The notes beneath the pieces are model-generated. The model did not search any database, was not told where the DNA came from, and was given only the letters and a program-made list of their open reading frames with translations. A stretch of DNA of 64,000 bases, taken from assembly GCF_026342735.1 (NCBI RefSeq), contig NZ_JAPEMM010000001.1, forward strand, positions 186,001 through 250,000, given 5' to 3'. The position numbers and the translations under genes are program-made. This stretch comes from Streptomyces sp. NBC_00193 (GTDB lineage: Bacteria; Actinomycetota; Actinomycetes; Streptomycetales; Streptomycetaceae). Shown here piece by piece: positions 34,501-44,718 of the stretch; position 1 is the first letter of the stretch; every line of letters begins with the position of its first letter.

Positions 34501-35163
34501 CGCGACTGGCGCACCGACGCCGACCTCGCGGAGGTCTACACGGTGTGGGGTGGGTACGCGTACGGCCGGGGCCTGGAAGGGCGCGCGGCGCGCGAGGAGA
34601 TGGAGACCGCCTACAAGCGGATCACGGTCGCGGCGAAGAACACCGACACCCGTGAGCACGACATCGCCGACTCCGACGACTACTTCCAGTACCACGGCGG
34701 CATGGTGGCCACCGTCCGCGCCCTGCGCGGCACGGCCCCCGAGGCGTACATCGGTGACTCGACCCGGCCCGAGACGGTCAAGACGCGCACGCTGGTCGAG
34801 GAGACCTCCCGCGTCTTCCGTGCCCGCGTCGTGAACCCGAAGTGGATCGAGGCGATGCGCCGCCACGGTTACAAGGGAGCCTTCGAGCTGGCGGCCACGG
34901 TCGACTACCTCTTCGGCTACGACGCCACGACCGGCGTGGTCGCCGACTGGATGTACGACAAGCTGACCGAGACGTACGTCCTGGACCCCGAGAACCGCGC
35001 CTTCCTGGAGGAGGCCAACCCCTGGGCCCTGCACGGGATCGCGGAGCGGCTGCTGGAGGCCGAGTCCCGCGGCATGTGGGAGAAGCCGGACCCTCAGGTC
35101 CTGGAGGCGCTGCGCCAGGTGTACCTGGACACGGAGGGCAACCTCGAAGGCGAAAGCGACTAA
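31546..35163 (+). CDS. cobN: Cobaltochelatase subunit CobN
   Basis: A 1205-residue large subunit of the aerobic ATP-dependent cobaltochelatase, which inserts cobalt into hydrogenobyrinic acid a,c-diamide together with CobS/CobT-type AAA/vWA subunits (not encoded here). Family-typical stretches include YYRAHQMSGNTAFVHTL (near 160), LVLSAYPTKHSRIGNAVGLD (near 345), MIHLGKHGNLEWLPGK (near 525) and FGSRPGTYGAGILQLID (near 968). Length is normal for CobN. A good ribosome site (GAGGAAGG) lies 11 bases before the ATG, in the riboswitch expression platform. Confidence 0.96.
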   Translation: MILLLSTSDTDLLSARAANAGDAPVPYRFANPSRLPLDDLPGLLDGVTLVVVRLLGGLRAWQDGLDVLLAPGQTRPVVVLTGEQAPDAQLMEASTVPIGIAAEAHGYLAHGGPANLEQLARFLSDTVLLTGHGFEPPAASPTWGPLERTPQRTEGPRIAVLYYRAHQMSGNTAFVHTLSEAIEAHGAQALPLYVSSLRSPEPELIEQLASADAIVTTVLAAGGTKPATASAGGDDESWDAGALAALGVPILQALCLTGSRSAWEANDEGLSPLDAATQVAVPEFDGRLITVPFSFKELDEDGLPAYVADAERAARVAGIAVRHARLRHIERRDKKIALVLSAYPTKHSRIGNAVGLDTPASAVELLRTLIAGGYDFGPVEDVPGLVSGDGDELIRALIEAGGHDQDWLTEEQLARNPVRIPAADYKRWFAELPADLRESVNEHWGEAPGSMFVDRSANPEGDIVLAALRRGNLLILIQPPRGFGENPIAIYHDPDLPPSHHYLAAYRWIQARAEDGGFGADAMIHLGKHGNLEWLPGKNAGLSASCAPDAALGDLPLIYPFLVNDPGEGTQAKRRVHATLVDHLVPPMARAESYGDIARLEQHLDEYAQISAMDPAKLPAIRAQIWTLIQAAKLDHDLGLEQRPDDDGFDDFLLHVDGWLCEIKDAQIRDGLHVLGGAPTGDARVNLVLAILRARQIWGGTTALPGLREALGLDESAATRTTADEAEETARGLVQAMEDANWAPEAVASVAAGHSAEVAAVLDFAAREVVPRLAGTTDEIAHVVSALDGAFVPAGPSGSPLRGLVNVLPTGRNFYSVDPKAVPSRLAWETGQALADSLLTRYRTDNGEWPASVGLSLWGTSAMRTSGDDVAEAMALLGVRPVWDEASRRVTGLEPIPLAELGRPRIDVTLRISGFFRDAFPHVIGLLDDAVRLAASLDEPAEDNFVRAHAQADLAVHGDERRATTRIFGSRPGTYGAGILQLIDSRDWRTDADLAEVYTVWGGYAYGRGLEGRAAREEMETAYKRITVAAKNTDTREHDIADSDDYFQYHGGMVATVRALRGTAPEAYIGDSTRPETVKTRTLVEETSRVFRARVVNPKWIEAMRRHGYKGAFELAATVDYLFGYDATTGVVADWMYDKLTETYVLDPENRAFLEEANPWALHGIAERLLEAESRGMWEKPDPQVLEALRQVYLDTEGNLEGESD

Positions 35164-35193
35164 CCGGGCACCGGCTGGATCAGACTGAGCCGC

Positions 35194-35667
35194 ATGTGCC
35201 ATTACTGCGGCTGCCGCGAGATCCCCCTGATCAAGGAGTTCATCGCCGAGCACGAGGCGGTGACGAACGCCGCGGGCGACGCGCTGCGCGCCCTGGACGC
35301 GGGGGACCTCGCGAGGGCGCACGCCCTCGTCGCGGAGATGACGGCCGTCCTGCTCGCCCACTGGAAGGGCGAGGAGGACGGCCTTTTCGCGGTCATGGAG
35401 CAGGACCCGGAGTACGCCCCGTACATCGCGGCACTGGTCGGGGAACACCGCGAGCTGGCGGCGTTCCTCGCCGGCGCCGACGTGGCGGACCCGGCGGACG
35501 CCGAGGCCCTGCGCCGGGCGGTGGAGGAGCTCCACCACCACATCGCGAAGGAGGAGGACGGCCTCTTCCCCGCTTCCCTCACCGCCCTGACGGGCGACGA
35601 CTGGGACCGGTCCATCGAGGCCTGGCGCGCGGCCCATCCCGACGGGGACCTGAGGCCCGCCGGGTAG
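35194..35667 (+). CDS. Hemerythrin-like protein with N-terminal CxxCxC motif
   Basis: A 157-residue HHE-type four-helix protein. Candidate di-iron ligands are His20, His56, Glu60/61, His85, His114-116 and Glu120/121, which fits a complete site. It begins MCHYCGCREIPLI, placing three cysteines (C2, C5, C7) before the first helix, which might bind a metal or act in redox sensing. It lies 30 bases after cobN and may be read through from it. Likely roles are oxygen, NO or iron sensing or storage. Confidence 0.82.
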   Translation: MCHYCGCREIPLIKEFIAEHEAVTNAAGDALRALDAGDLARAHALVAEMTAVLLAHWKGEEDGLFAVMEQDPEYAPYIAALVGEHRELAAFLAGADVADPADAEALRRAVEELHHHIAKEEDGLFPASLTALTGDDWDRSIEAWRAAHPDGDLRPAG

Positions 35668-35689
35668 CCGGTGTGCCCGGCTGGTCCCG

Positions 35690-35908
35690 CTACTTGGTGG
35701 TCTGGTTCAGCGCGACGAGCGCCTGCGCCCAGCGCGCGTACTTCAGCTGGCCGAAGTCGGCGACGGTCTTGACGCCGAAGGCCTCCTGCAGCAGCTCGCC
35801 GTCCTTGTCGGTGACGCCCTTGAGCGCGGCCACCGGCGCCGCGAGCACCTCCGCGAGCGGCTTGTCGGCCCACGCCTTGTCCAGCACCTTGTCGAGGTCG
35901 ATCGCCAT
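35690..35908 (-). CDS. Conserved-looking 72-residue protein with helix-hairpin-helix-like segment
   Basis: Starts at the ATG at 35908 with a clear ribosome site (GGAGGG). The protein (MAIDLDKVLDKAWADKPLAE...) is mostly helical and has no signal peptide or cysteine. The segment VAALKGVTDKDGELLQEAFG, followed by VKTVADFGQLKYARWAQAL, resembles a helix-hairpin-helix-type 'LxGVxxxxxxxLxxAFxIxTVxDL' pattern seen in small proteins of DNA-binding or scaffold type. I do not recognise a specific family. Convergent with the hemerythrin gene. Confidence 0.65.
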   Translation of the reverse strand: MAIDLDKVLDKAWADKPLAEVLAAPVAALKGVTDKDGELLQEAFGVKTVADFGQLKYARWAQALVALNQTTK

Positions 35909-36062
35909 GAGTGTCCCTCCGGAATTCCAAAGTATGAACTGATGGCACAAACCTAGAACAATCGGACAAGCATCCGGGGGTGCGACACCAGCACCTTCGG
36001 GCGCGCCCGGCGTCCGCCCGACCAAGGGGCGGGCGCACCCCCTCGCCCCGGTGGATTCCACG

Positions 36063-36068
36063 TATAAT
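36063..36068 (+). promoter_or_regulatory. -10 element upstream of aroD
   Basis: A consensus TATAAT lies 62 bases before the aroD ATG in otherwise GC-rich DNA; no good -35 sequence is found at 16-18 bases upstream. It is the most likely promoter core in the 220-base divergent gap. Confidence 0.45.
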
Positions 36069-36129
36069 CCGCCCCGTTCCCCCTGTACTTCGCGTCGGAT
36101 ATCGGAATCGAAAAGGCTGTGACCAAGAA

Positions 36130-36867
36130 ATGAATTCACTGCGGGCGCTTCTCGACGGCGGGATTCCGCTGGTGGCCGTCAGCTTCGACGACAGTGAGAC
36201 CGAGCCGCGCGCCCACGCCGCGAAGAGCGCCGGCGTCGACGTGGCCGAACTGCGCGTCGACCGGTACGCGGCGACCGGAACGGACCATGTCCTGGCCCAG
36301 GTTGACGAGTTCAAGGCGCTGCCGGTCCTGGCCACGATCCGGTCCGCCCGCGAAGGCGGCGAGTGGAAGGGCACCGAGGCGCAGCGGCTCGAACTGTTCC
36401 GCGCGCTCGCCCCTCAGGTCGACGCCGTGGACATCGAGCTTTCCTCCGGGGAAATCCTGTCCGAGGTGATCGAGGCCGCCCACCGGCACGACACTGTGGC
36501 GCTCGTCTCCTATCACAATTTCGAATTCACCCCGGCCACCGAGGAACTCCAGGCCGTCATCGACGACGCGAAGAGCGCCGGCGCCGACGTGGTCAAGGTG
36601 TCCACGATGGTGCGGTCCGAGGACGACGTACGACGGCTGGCCTCGCTCCTGCTGCGCGCCGGAGCCGAGGACACCCGGCTGATCGTCATCGCCATGGGCG
36701 AGGCCGGGGCGGTCTCGCGCGTCTTCTTCCCCGCCCTCGGGTCCCGGATCACGTACTCCTTCTTCGGTGCCAGCTCCGCCCCGGGCCAGCTCGACTTCCC
36801 CGAGACCTTCGGCCTGCTGCGCAAGTTCTACCCGTCGTTCGACGAGCGGAAGTCCGCCGGGGCCTGA
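36130..36867 (+). CDS. aroD: Type I 3-dehydroquinate dehydratase
   Basis: A 245-residue class I dehydroquinase, which forms a Schiff base with 3-dehydroquinate and removes water to give dehydroshikimate. The family's residues are present: ELRVD (Glu40, Arg42), the catalytic His129 in SYHNFEF and the Schiff-base Lys156 in VVKVSTM. Most streptomycetes rely on type II enzymes, so a type I copy outside a visible shikimate operon may serve a special pathway. It ends in a hairpin and is followed by geosmin synthase. Confidence 0.92.
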   Translation: MNSLRALLDGGIPLVAVSFDDSETEPRAHAAKSAGVDVAELRVDRYAATGTDHVLAQVDEFKALPVLATIRSAREGGEWKGTEAQRLELFRALAPQVDAVDIELSSGEILSEVIEAAHRHDTVALVSYHNFEFTPATEELQAVIDDAKSAGADVVKVSTMVRSEDDVRRLASLLLRAGAEDTRLIVIAMGEAGAVSRVFFPALGSRITYSFFGASSAPGQLDFPETFGLLRKFYPSFDERKSAGA

Positions 36868-36876
36868 GCCCCCGCG

Positions 36877-36901
36877 CCGGGGAGGGCCACCACCTCCCCG
36901 G
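36877..36901 (+). terminator. Hairpin after aroD
   Basis: Perfect 9-bp arms CCGGGGAGG (36877-36885) and CCTCCCCGG (36893-36901) with a 7-base loop, ten bases after the aroD stop. Confidence 0.75.
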
Positions 36902-37035
36902 CCGCCTCCCCGGTCCCCTCCCCCGGCCGCGCCTCCCCCATCCCTCTACCGGTCACCGGCCCCATCCGTCACAGAACGGCACACACGTCACCTGATGAAG
37001 TGAACTCCCCCTTATCCCACCGGCACCCGGGGTAG

Positions 37036-39318
<2,283 letters not shown>

Positions 39319-39381
39319 GCCCCGCCGAGCCCGGCCGAGCCCTGGTGATCACCCTGCGTAGGCCCGCCGTAAAGTACCGGA

Positions 39382-40734
39382 GTGATCAAGAAAAGAATCC
39401 TCACGGCCCTGCTCATCGGGGCCCTCCTGATGGTGGGCGCTCCGTCCGCCTCCGCCGAGGACACGACGACGTACGTGACCACCGGCCCGGTCTTCAACAA
39501 GCCCAGGGGCACGACGGCCGAGCAAGGCGTGATCCTCAGCCAGCTCGGCCGTCTCGTCAACGGCGCCCAGAGCGGGTCGACCATCCGGATATCGCTGTAC
39601 CTGTTCGGATCGAGCTGGCTCGCGGACCAGCTCGCGGCGGCGCACCGCAGGAACGTGAACGTGCAGGTCCTCGTCGACGACGACAGCATCACCGACGGCT
39701 GGATGTCCGGCTCCGGTGCCACGGTGAGGGACAAGCTGACCACGGCCTTCGCGGCGACCCCGCCCGCGGGCACGACGTACGGCACCTCCTGGTTCAAGGT
39801 GTGCGCCGCGAACCGCCCGTGCCTGGCCAAGGGCACGGGCGGGGTCAACCACAACAAGTTCTTCCTCTTCTCCCGGACCACCGGCAGCGGCCTTCCCGAC
39901 AAGGGCAAGCCGGTCGACAACGTCGTGGTGCAGTCCTCGGGCAACCTCACCACCTGGGACCGCGAGGCGGCCTGGAACGACGCCATGACCGTCGCCGACA
40001 ACGCGGACCTGCACGCCGGCTACACCCGCTACTTCGACCTGATGGCCGCTTCGCAGGCGCTGCCGGACGGTTCGGGGCGGGTCGACAACCTGGCGATCGA
40101 CGTGGAGGCGGGGGCGGCCAAGGGCTACTTCTTCCCGCGCAGCTCGACGGATGTCGTCGAGAACATCCTGAGCATGGTCGAGACCCCCGTCACGAACCCC
40201 GACGGGACCACCGCCCCGGTCTGCCACGGGAACACCGCCGGCCACGGCACGGCCGACGGCCGCACCGTGATCCGCATCGCCAACGGCCACATCTCCCGGC
40301 CGGTCGTGGCGGAGAAGCTCTGGAAGCTGGCCGACGCCGGCTGCTTCGTCGACGTCGTTTACGGCAAGCTCTCCGACTACGAAGCCGAGGGCGTGCACCG
40401 CGAGACGGCCTACTGGCTCACGAGGTCGACCGCGAAGGGCAGGATCTCCCTCCACCGGCTGGCCAACGACGACCTGAAGAACCCGGCCGACCCCGCGGTC
40501 TCCGGAACCTTCAGCCACACCAAGTACCTGCTCATCGAGGGCTCGTACAAGGGCGCAAAGGACCAGAAGCTCGTCTTCACCGGCAGCCACACCTACACCG
40601 GCATGGCCCTGACCAGCAACGACGAAGCGCTGCTGAAGTACAACAGCCCGACGGTGCACGACGCCTACGCGGCGAACTTCCGCGAGCAGCGCGCCGCCGC
40701 GCTCGCGGAATCCCAGTACGGCGGAGCCCTGTAG
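39382..40734 (+). CDS. Secreted phospholipase D-like protein
   Basis: A 450-residue secreted protein with signal peptide (1-26, ending SASAED) and two PLD-type half-sites: HNKFFLFS (near 172) and HTKYLLIEG (near 379). Both have the H-x-K core followed by family-like spacing. Segments SGNLTT and GSHTYTG correspond to the serine/threonine- and glycine-containing parts downstream of each HxK. Substrate could be phospholipid or another phosphodiester. The GTG start lacks a ribosome site; TAAAGT lies five bases upstream, so the transcript may be leaderless. Confidence 0.85.
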   Translation: MIKKRILTALLIGALLMVGAPSASAEDTTTYVTTGPVFNKPRGTTAEQGVILSQLGRLVNGAQSGSTIRISLYLFGSSWLADQLAAAHRRNVNVQVLVDDDSITDGWMSGSGATVRDKLTTAFAATPPAGTTYGTSWFKVCAANRPCLAKGTGGVNHNKFFLFSRTTGSGLPDKGKPVDNVVVQSSGNLTTWDREAAWNDAMTVADNADLHAGYTRYFDLMAASQALPDGSGRVDNLAIDVEAGAAKGYFFPRSSTDVVENILSMVETPVTNPDGTTAPVCHGNTAGHGTADGRTVIRIANGHISRPVVAEKLWKLADAGCFVDVVYGKLSDYEAEGVHRETAYWLTRSTAKGRISLHRLANDDLKNPADPAVSGTFSHTKYLLIEGSYKGAKDQKLVFTGSHTYTGMALTSNDEALLKYNSPTVHDAYAANFREQRAAALAESQYGGAL

Positions 40735-40741
40735 CAGATCC

Positions 40742-41989
40742 CTAGAACTCGTCCGCCGTGTGCGGCAGCAGCGCGGTGCGCAGTCCCGCGTCCAGGGCCG
40801 CCGCCGCGCCGGGGGTGTGCTCCACCACCAGGGCGGCCGCGGCCAGTTCGACGGCCCGGGTCCCGCCGAGGTAGCAGGCCGCGAGCTCCCGTACGTCCAG
40901 GGTCAGGTCCGGGGCCCGGCCCGCGGCGGCGGGCTCGTACGTCGCCCCGTCCGGCCCGGCCTTCAGGAGGAACCGCCCCGCGTTCGCGGGCAGTCGTACG
41001 TCGGTCAGTTCCAGTACGAGTTCCACGGGCGCGGCCCACGAGCGGCGGGTCAGTGCCGCCGCCACGTCGACCAGCCGCAGCCAGAGCGCCGGGAACGCGG
41101 CGGTGACCCGGACCTGGTCCCGGTCGGCGGCGAAGTGGAGCAGCGGGTCGTCGGCCGGCCGGCCCCACGCGGTGACCTTGCCGGTGAGGTCGAGGGAGGC
41201 CACGCACTCCCACAGCGCGGCGGCGGCCTGCGGGGTGTCGGCCTCCAGCTCGTCGACCCGGACCAGCCCCGGGGTCCGCACGCCCCCGGCGCTCCCCTCG
41301 GGCTTCGTGCGGTAGAGGACGTAGCCCCCGATCGGTGCGCCGGGCTCCCCCAGGACGATGATCCGGGGCGGGCTGAGCTCCTCGTCCTCCTCGTCCTGCT
41401 CGATGAGCCACTCCTCGGTCCAGCGCCGTTCGCTGCGCGTGGGCCGTCCGGCCCGGACCGCGCGGGCCGCCTCGTGGTACGGGCCCACGACGGCGACGGC
41501 GTCCTTGGGGTCCGCGGTGGCGACCAGCCGCAGCGGCCGCCGGTCCGGCTCGATGCGCAGGGCCAGCGGCCGGGTGGAGTCGATCTCGATGGTGGCGCCC
41601 TGGGTGGCACTGCCGTAGCCGAAGCGCCCGTAGATGGCGGCCTCGGAGGCCCACAGGGCGGCGACGGGACTGCCCGCCGCCCCCGCCCGCCGCAGCATCT
41701 CCCCCATCAGGGCGGTCAGTACGCCGCGCCGGCGGTGGGTGGGCGCGACGGAGACGAAGGTGAGCCCGGGGCAGGACAGGTCCGCGCCGGGCACCGAGAG
41801 CCGGAACGCGTGCGCGGCCATGAAGCCGACGATCGCGTCGCCTTCGTAGGCCCCGATCCGCAGACAGGCGCGGAGCAGCTCGTGGTGCCGCTCGCGCCCC
41901 TCCTCCTCCGGGCGGTCGTGGAAGACCAGGTACGCGAGCTCCAGAGCGCGGTCGATGTCGGCCTCGGGCACTTCGCGGATCTCCACCAT
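40742..41989 (-). CDS. eis: Eis-type GNAT N-acetyltransferase
   Basis: A 415-residue protein with two GNAT-like halves and an SCP2-like C-terminal region, as in mycobacterial Eis (enhanced intracellular survival) family enzymes that acetylate amines including aminoglycosides. The acetyl-CoA loop is VAPTHRRRGVLTALM (near 82-96), and the chain ends in a phenylalanine whose carboxylate is used as a general base in the family. An acidic stretch (QDEEDEELS) is in a loop. It is convergent with the PLD gene, only seven bases apart. Natural substrate unknown. Confidence 0.88.
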   Translation of the reverse strand: MVEIREVPEADIDRALELAYLVFHDRPEEEGRERHHELLRACLRIGAYEGDAIVGFMAAHAFRLSVPGADLSCPGLTFVSVAPTHRRRGVLTALMGEMLRRAGAAGSPVAALWASEAAIYGRFGYGSATQGATIEIDSTRPLALRIEPDRRPLRLVATADPKDAVAVVGPYHEAARAVRAGRPTRSERRWTEEWLIEQDEEDEELSPPRIIVLGEPGAPIGGYVLYRTKPEGSAGGVRTPGLVRVDELEADTPQAAAALWECVASLDLTGKVTAWGRPADDPLLHFAADRDQVRVTAAFPALWLRLVDVAAALTRRSWAAPVELVLELTDVRLPANAGRFLLKAGPDGATYEPAAAGRAPDLTLDVRELAACYLGGTRAVELAAAALVVEHTPGAAAALDAGLRTALLPHTADEF

Positions 41990-42062
41990 GATCCGGAGAC
42001 TAATCGGTCATGGCGGACCAGTCACTTCATAATGGCTGATTCCCGTTGCGGCCGCCGCCGGG

Positions 42063-43352
42063 TCAGTGTGCCGCGGGCCCCGTCCAGTCCGCCGGGACGT
42101 GCCCGAGGCGGACCCGCTGGGGGTGGTCCCCGACGGGTACGGACACCCGCTTGGCGCCGGTGGCGAAGTCGATGGCGGTGACCTGGTCGGCGCCGCTCTC
42201 CGAGATCACGCAGCCGGTGCCGTCGCCGTCGACCGTGGCCCAGTAGGGCTTGGCGGCGGGGACGAGGGGCCCTTGCTCCAGGGTGGCCCGGTCCACGACG
42301 GTCGCGTAGTCGTCCATGGTCCCCGCGACGCACAGCTTGGACCCGTCCGGGCTCATGGACATGCCGTGGTGCCGGGAGTCGTTGACCCAGGTCGTGCGGT
42401 CGGTGCTGGTGGCGGGGTTCACGGGGAGCGTCTTGATCCGGGTGATCCGGTCGGCGGCCACGTCGTACTCGACGAAGCCGTTGAAGAAGGACACCTGGAA
42501 GTACAGCTTCGACTCGTCCGGGGCGAAGGACATGGGCCGCACGGCATCGGACAGGTCGGAGCGGCCGAAGGCGTCGAGGCGGGCCCGCATGTCGATCACC
42601 CGGACCGGGCGGAGGGTCTGCGCGTCGGCGACCGTGATCCTGCGGTCGCCCTTCGTCCAGTCCAGCCAGGGCGCGTCGAGGGCGGAGGTCACGTCACCGA
42701 TGGAGCTGTTCCACAGGAAGCGGCCGTCCCGGGTGAAGGTGTTCTCGTGCGGCTTGTCGCCGGTGGCGAAGGAGCCGGCCTGCCGGCCGCTCGCGATGTC
42801 GAGGACGTGCACGGTGTTGGCGGTGGAGGCCGAGACCGCCACGCGGGTGCCGTCCGGGGAGACGGCCATGTGATCGGCCCGGTAACCGGCCACGGGGAAG
42901 CGCCAGTTGATCCGGCCGGTGCGGACGTCGATGGAGACGACGTCGGCGAAGCTGGGGCGGGAGGCGACGACGGCGGAGCCGTCAGGGGTGGTGTACATGT
43001 CGTCGACGAACTGGTCGTGCCCCTCGCCCGCGGCGGCCCGGACGCCCAGGAAGTAGGCGAGTTTCACCGGGTTGAGATAGATCTCCCGGAGCCGCTCCTC
43101 CTTGTCCGGGACCATGTTGATCCGGCCCACCTTGGCCAGGTTCCCGGTGGAGGCGAGGACGTCGGCGGTGCCCTCCCAGTTGTTGCCCACGAACAGGACC
43201 TCGCGCGGGCCCGCGGCGGCTGCCCCCGCGGCCGTGGACAAGTCGGCGCCCGCCGCGGGCACGGGACCCGCCGCGAGGGCGGCGAGCGCCAGCGCGGCCA
43301 CGGCCGCCAGGGCCGGCAGGGCGCGGCGGTTACTCGATCGGCTGGCAGACAT
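42063..43352 (-). CDS. Secreted YncE-like beta-propeller protein
   Basis: A 429-residue secreted protein with signal peptide (about 1-35, Ala-rich, ending PAAGA) and repeated beta-propeller blades of the YVTN/YncE type: MAVSPDGTRVAVSAS, TFTRDGRFLWNSS, MSFAPDESKLYFQVS and MSMSPDGSKLCVAG. Such proteins bind ligands or partners outside the cell; no enzymatic motif is seen. The ATG at 43352 follows GGAG at proper distance. A palindrome about 30 bases upstream (43382-43395) may be an operator. Confidence 0.8.
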   Translation of the reverse strand: MSASRSSNRRALPALAAVAALALAALAAGPVPAAGADLSTAAGAAAAGPREVLFVGNNWEGTADVLASTGNLAKVGRINMVPDKEERLREIYLNPVKLAYFLGVRAAAGEGHDQFVDDMYTTPDGSAVVASRPSFADVVSIDVRTGRINWRFPVAGYRADHMAVSPDGTRVAVSASTANTVHVLDIASGRQAGSFATGDKPHENTFTRDGRFLWNSSIGDVTSALDAPWLDWTKGDRRITVADAQTLRPVRVIDMRARLDAFGRSDLSDAVRPMSFAPDESKLYFQVSFFNGFVEYDVAADRITRIKTLPVNPATSTDRTTWVNDSRHHGMSMSPDGSKLCVAGTMDDYATVVDRATLEQGPLVPAAKPYWATVDGDGTGCVISESGADQVTAIDFATGAKRVSVPVGDHPQRVRLGHVPADWTGPAAH

Positions 43353-43381
43353 CCGGTCAACTCCGTTATGGGGAGACGCTG

Positions 43382-43395
43382 TTACCGGCCGGTAA
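43382..43395. promoter_or_regulatory. Perfect 14-bp palindrome upstream of the beta-propeller gene
   Basis: TTACCGGCCGGTAA, 29 bases before the ATG on the minus strand. Symmetric sites like this are typical of TetR-type or similar repressors, but no regulator gene adjoins. Confidence 0.5.
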
Positions 43396-43411
43396 GATAA
43401 GGGGAACGGCG

Positions 43412-43444
43412 AAAGGGCGCAACCCCCACGGGGTTGCGCCCTTT
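43412..43444 (-). terminator. Strong terminator after xdhC
   Basis: AAAGGGCGCAACCCC (43412-43426) pairs with GGGGTTGCGCCCTTT, loop CAC, then a T-run in either direction. It sits 30 bases past the xdhC stop and before the beta-propeller promoter. Confidence 0.9.
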
Positions 43445-43472
43445 TCACACCGTGCTACAGCCCGTCACCTCT

Positions 43473-44636
43473 TCAAGCGACGGACCCGATCCTGCTGATC
43501 ACCGTGTTCGCGACGTCCGGGTGGATCGGGATGTGGGCGCCGGTCAGGGCCGCGCCGGTGCCGCCGCGCCGGTTGGCGACGATCTCGGCGGCGATGGACA
43601 GCGCCGTCTCCTCCGGGGAGCGGGCCCCGAGGTCCAGGCCGATCGGGGAGCGCAGCCGGGCCAGTTCGAGCTCGGTCACGCCGACCTCGCGGAGCCGCTT
43701 GTTGCGGTCCTCGTGGGTGCGGCGGGAGCCCATGGCGCCGACGTAGGCGACGGGAAGTTTGAGGGCCAGTTCGAGGAGCGGGACATCGAACTTGGCGTCG
43801 TGCGTGAGGACGCACAGGACCGTACGGCCGTCGATCTCGCCGGCGGAGGACTGCTCCTCCAGGTAGCGGTGCGGCCAGTCGACCACGATCTCGTCCGCTT
43901 CGGGGAAACGCTTCTTCGTGGCGAACACGGGCCGGGCGTCGCACAGCGTCACCCGGTAGCCGAGGAACTTGCCGATCCGCACCAGGGCGGAGGCGAAGTC
44001 GATGGCTCCGAAGACGACCATCCGGGGCGGCGGGACGCTGGACTCGACCAGCACCTTGAGCGGCTCTCCGCAGAGGCGGCCGTCGGCGCCGATCTCCAGC
44101 ACACCGGTCTTGCCGGCCTCGAGCATGGCCCGGGCCTCGTCGGCGATGGCGCGGTCCAGCTCGGGGTGACCGCCGAAACCGCCCTCGTAGGAGCCTTCGC
44201 CCCGGACGAGTACGGCGCGGCCCATGAGCTCGGCCGGCCCTTCGGCGATCCGGGCGACCGCCGCCGCCTCCCCGCGGGCGGCGGCGGCCAGCGAGGCCGC
44301 GAACACCTCCCGTGCGGGAGAGCCCACGGGGACCGGGGTCACCAGGATGTCGATGATTCCGCCGCAGGTCAGACCGACGGCGAAGGCATCGTCATCGCTG
44401 TAGCCGAAGCGCTCCTGGACGGTCTCGCCGTCCTCCAGCGCCTGCTGGCACAGCTCGTACACCGCACCCTCCACGCATCCACCGGAGACCGAACCGATGG
44501 CCGTGCCGTCACTGTCGACGGCGAGGGCCGCTCCGGGCTGCCTGGGTGCGCTCCCGCCGACCGCCACGACCGTGGCGACGGCGAAGTCACGTCCCTGCTC
44601 GACCCACCGGTTCAGTTCTTCGGCGATATCCAGCAT
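43473..44636 (-). CDS. xdhC: XdhC/CoxI-family xanthine dehydrogenase maturation factor
   Basis: A 387-residue protein of the XdhC family, which binds the molybdenum cofactor and helps add its sulfido ligand before insertion into xanthine dehydrogenase. It has the N-terminal XdhC domain (VVAVGGSAPRQPGAALAV, GSVSGGCVEGAVYE) and the C-terminal Rossmann-like domain (VVFGAIDFASALVRIGKFLG, YVGAMGSRRTHEDR, SPIGLDLGARSPEETALSI). Strong ribosome site GAGGAGG. It lies downstream of the permease on the same strand and ends at a strong terminator. Confidence 0.93.
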   Translation of the reverse strand: MLDIAEELNRWVEQGRDFAVATVVAVGGSAPRQPGAALAVDSDGTAIGSVSGGCVEGAVYELCQQALEDGETVQERFGYSDDDAFAVGLTCGGIIDILVTPVPVGSPAREVFAASLAAAARGEAAAVARIAEGPAELMGRAVLVRGEGSYEGGFGGHPELDRAIADEARAMLEAGKTGVLEIGADGRLCGEPLKVLVESSVPPPRMVVFGAIDFASALVRIGKFLGYRVTLCDARPVFATKKRFPEADEIVVDWPHRYLEEQSSAGEIDGRTVLCVLTHDAKFDVPLLELALKLPVAYVGAMGSRRTHEDRNKRLREVGVTELELARLRSPIGLDLGARSPEETALSIAAEIVANRRGGTGAALTGAHIPIHPDVANTVISRIGSVA

Positions 44637-44718
44637 GGGGGCCTCCTCGGAGGGGTTCAGTTTCCAGTATCGGATACGTGGAGGGTGCGGCTCTTGGTAC
44701 GGATCAGATCCGCCCGGC

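Noticed and set aside
35980..36129. N-terminal extension of the dehydroquinase frame
   Set aside because: Includes the promoter (TATAAT) and no ribosome site; the family start coincides with the ATG at 36130.
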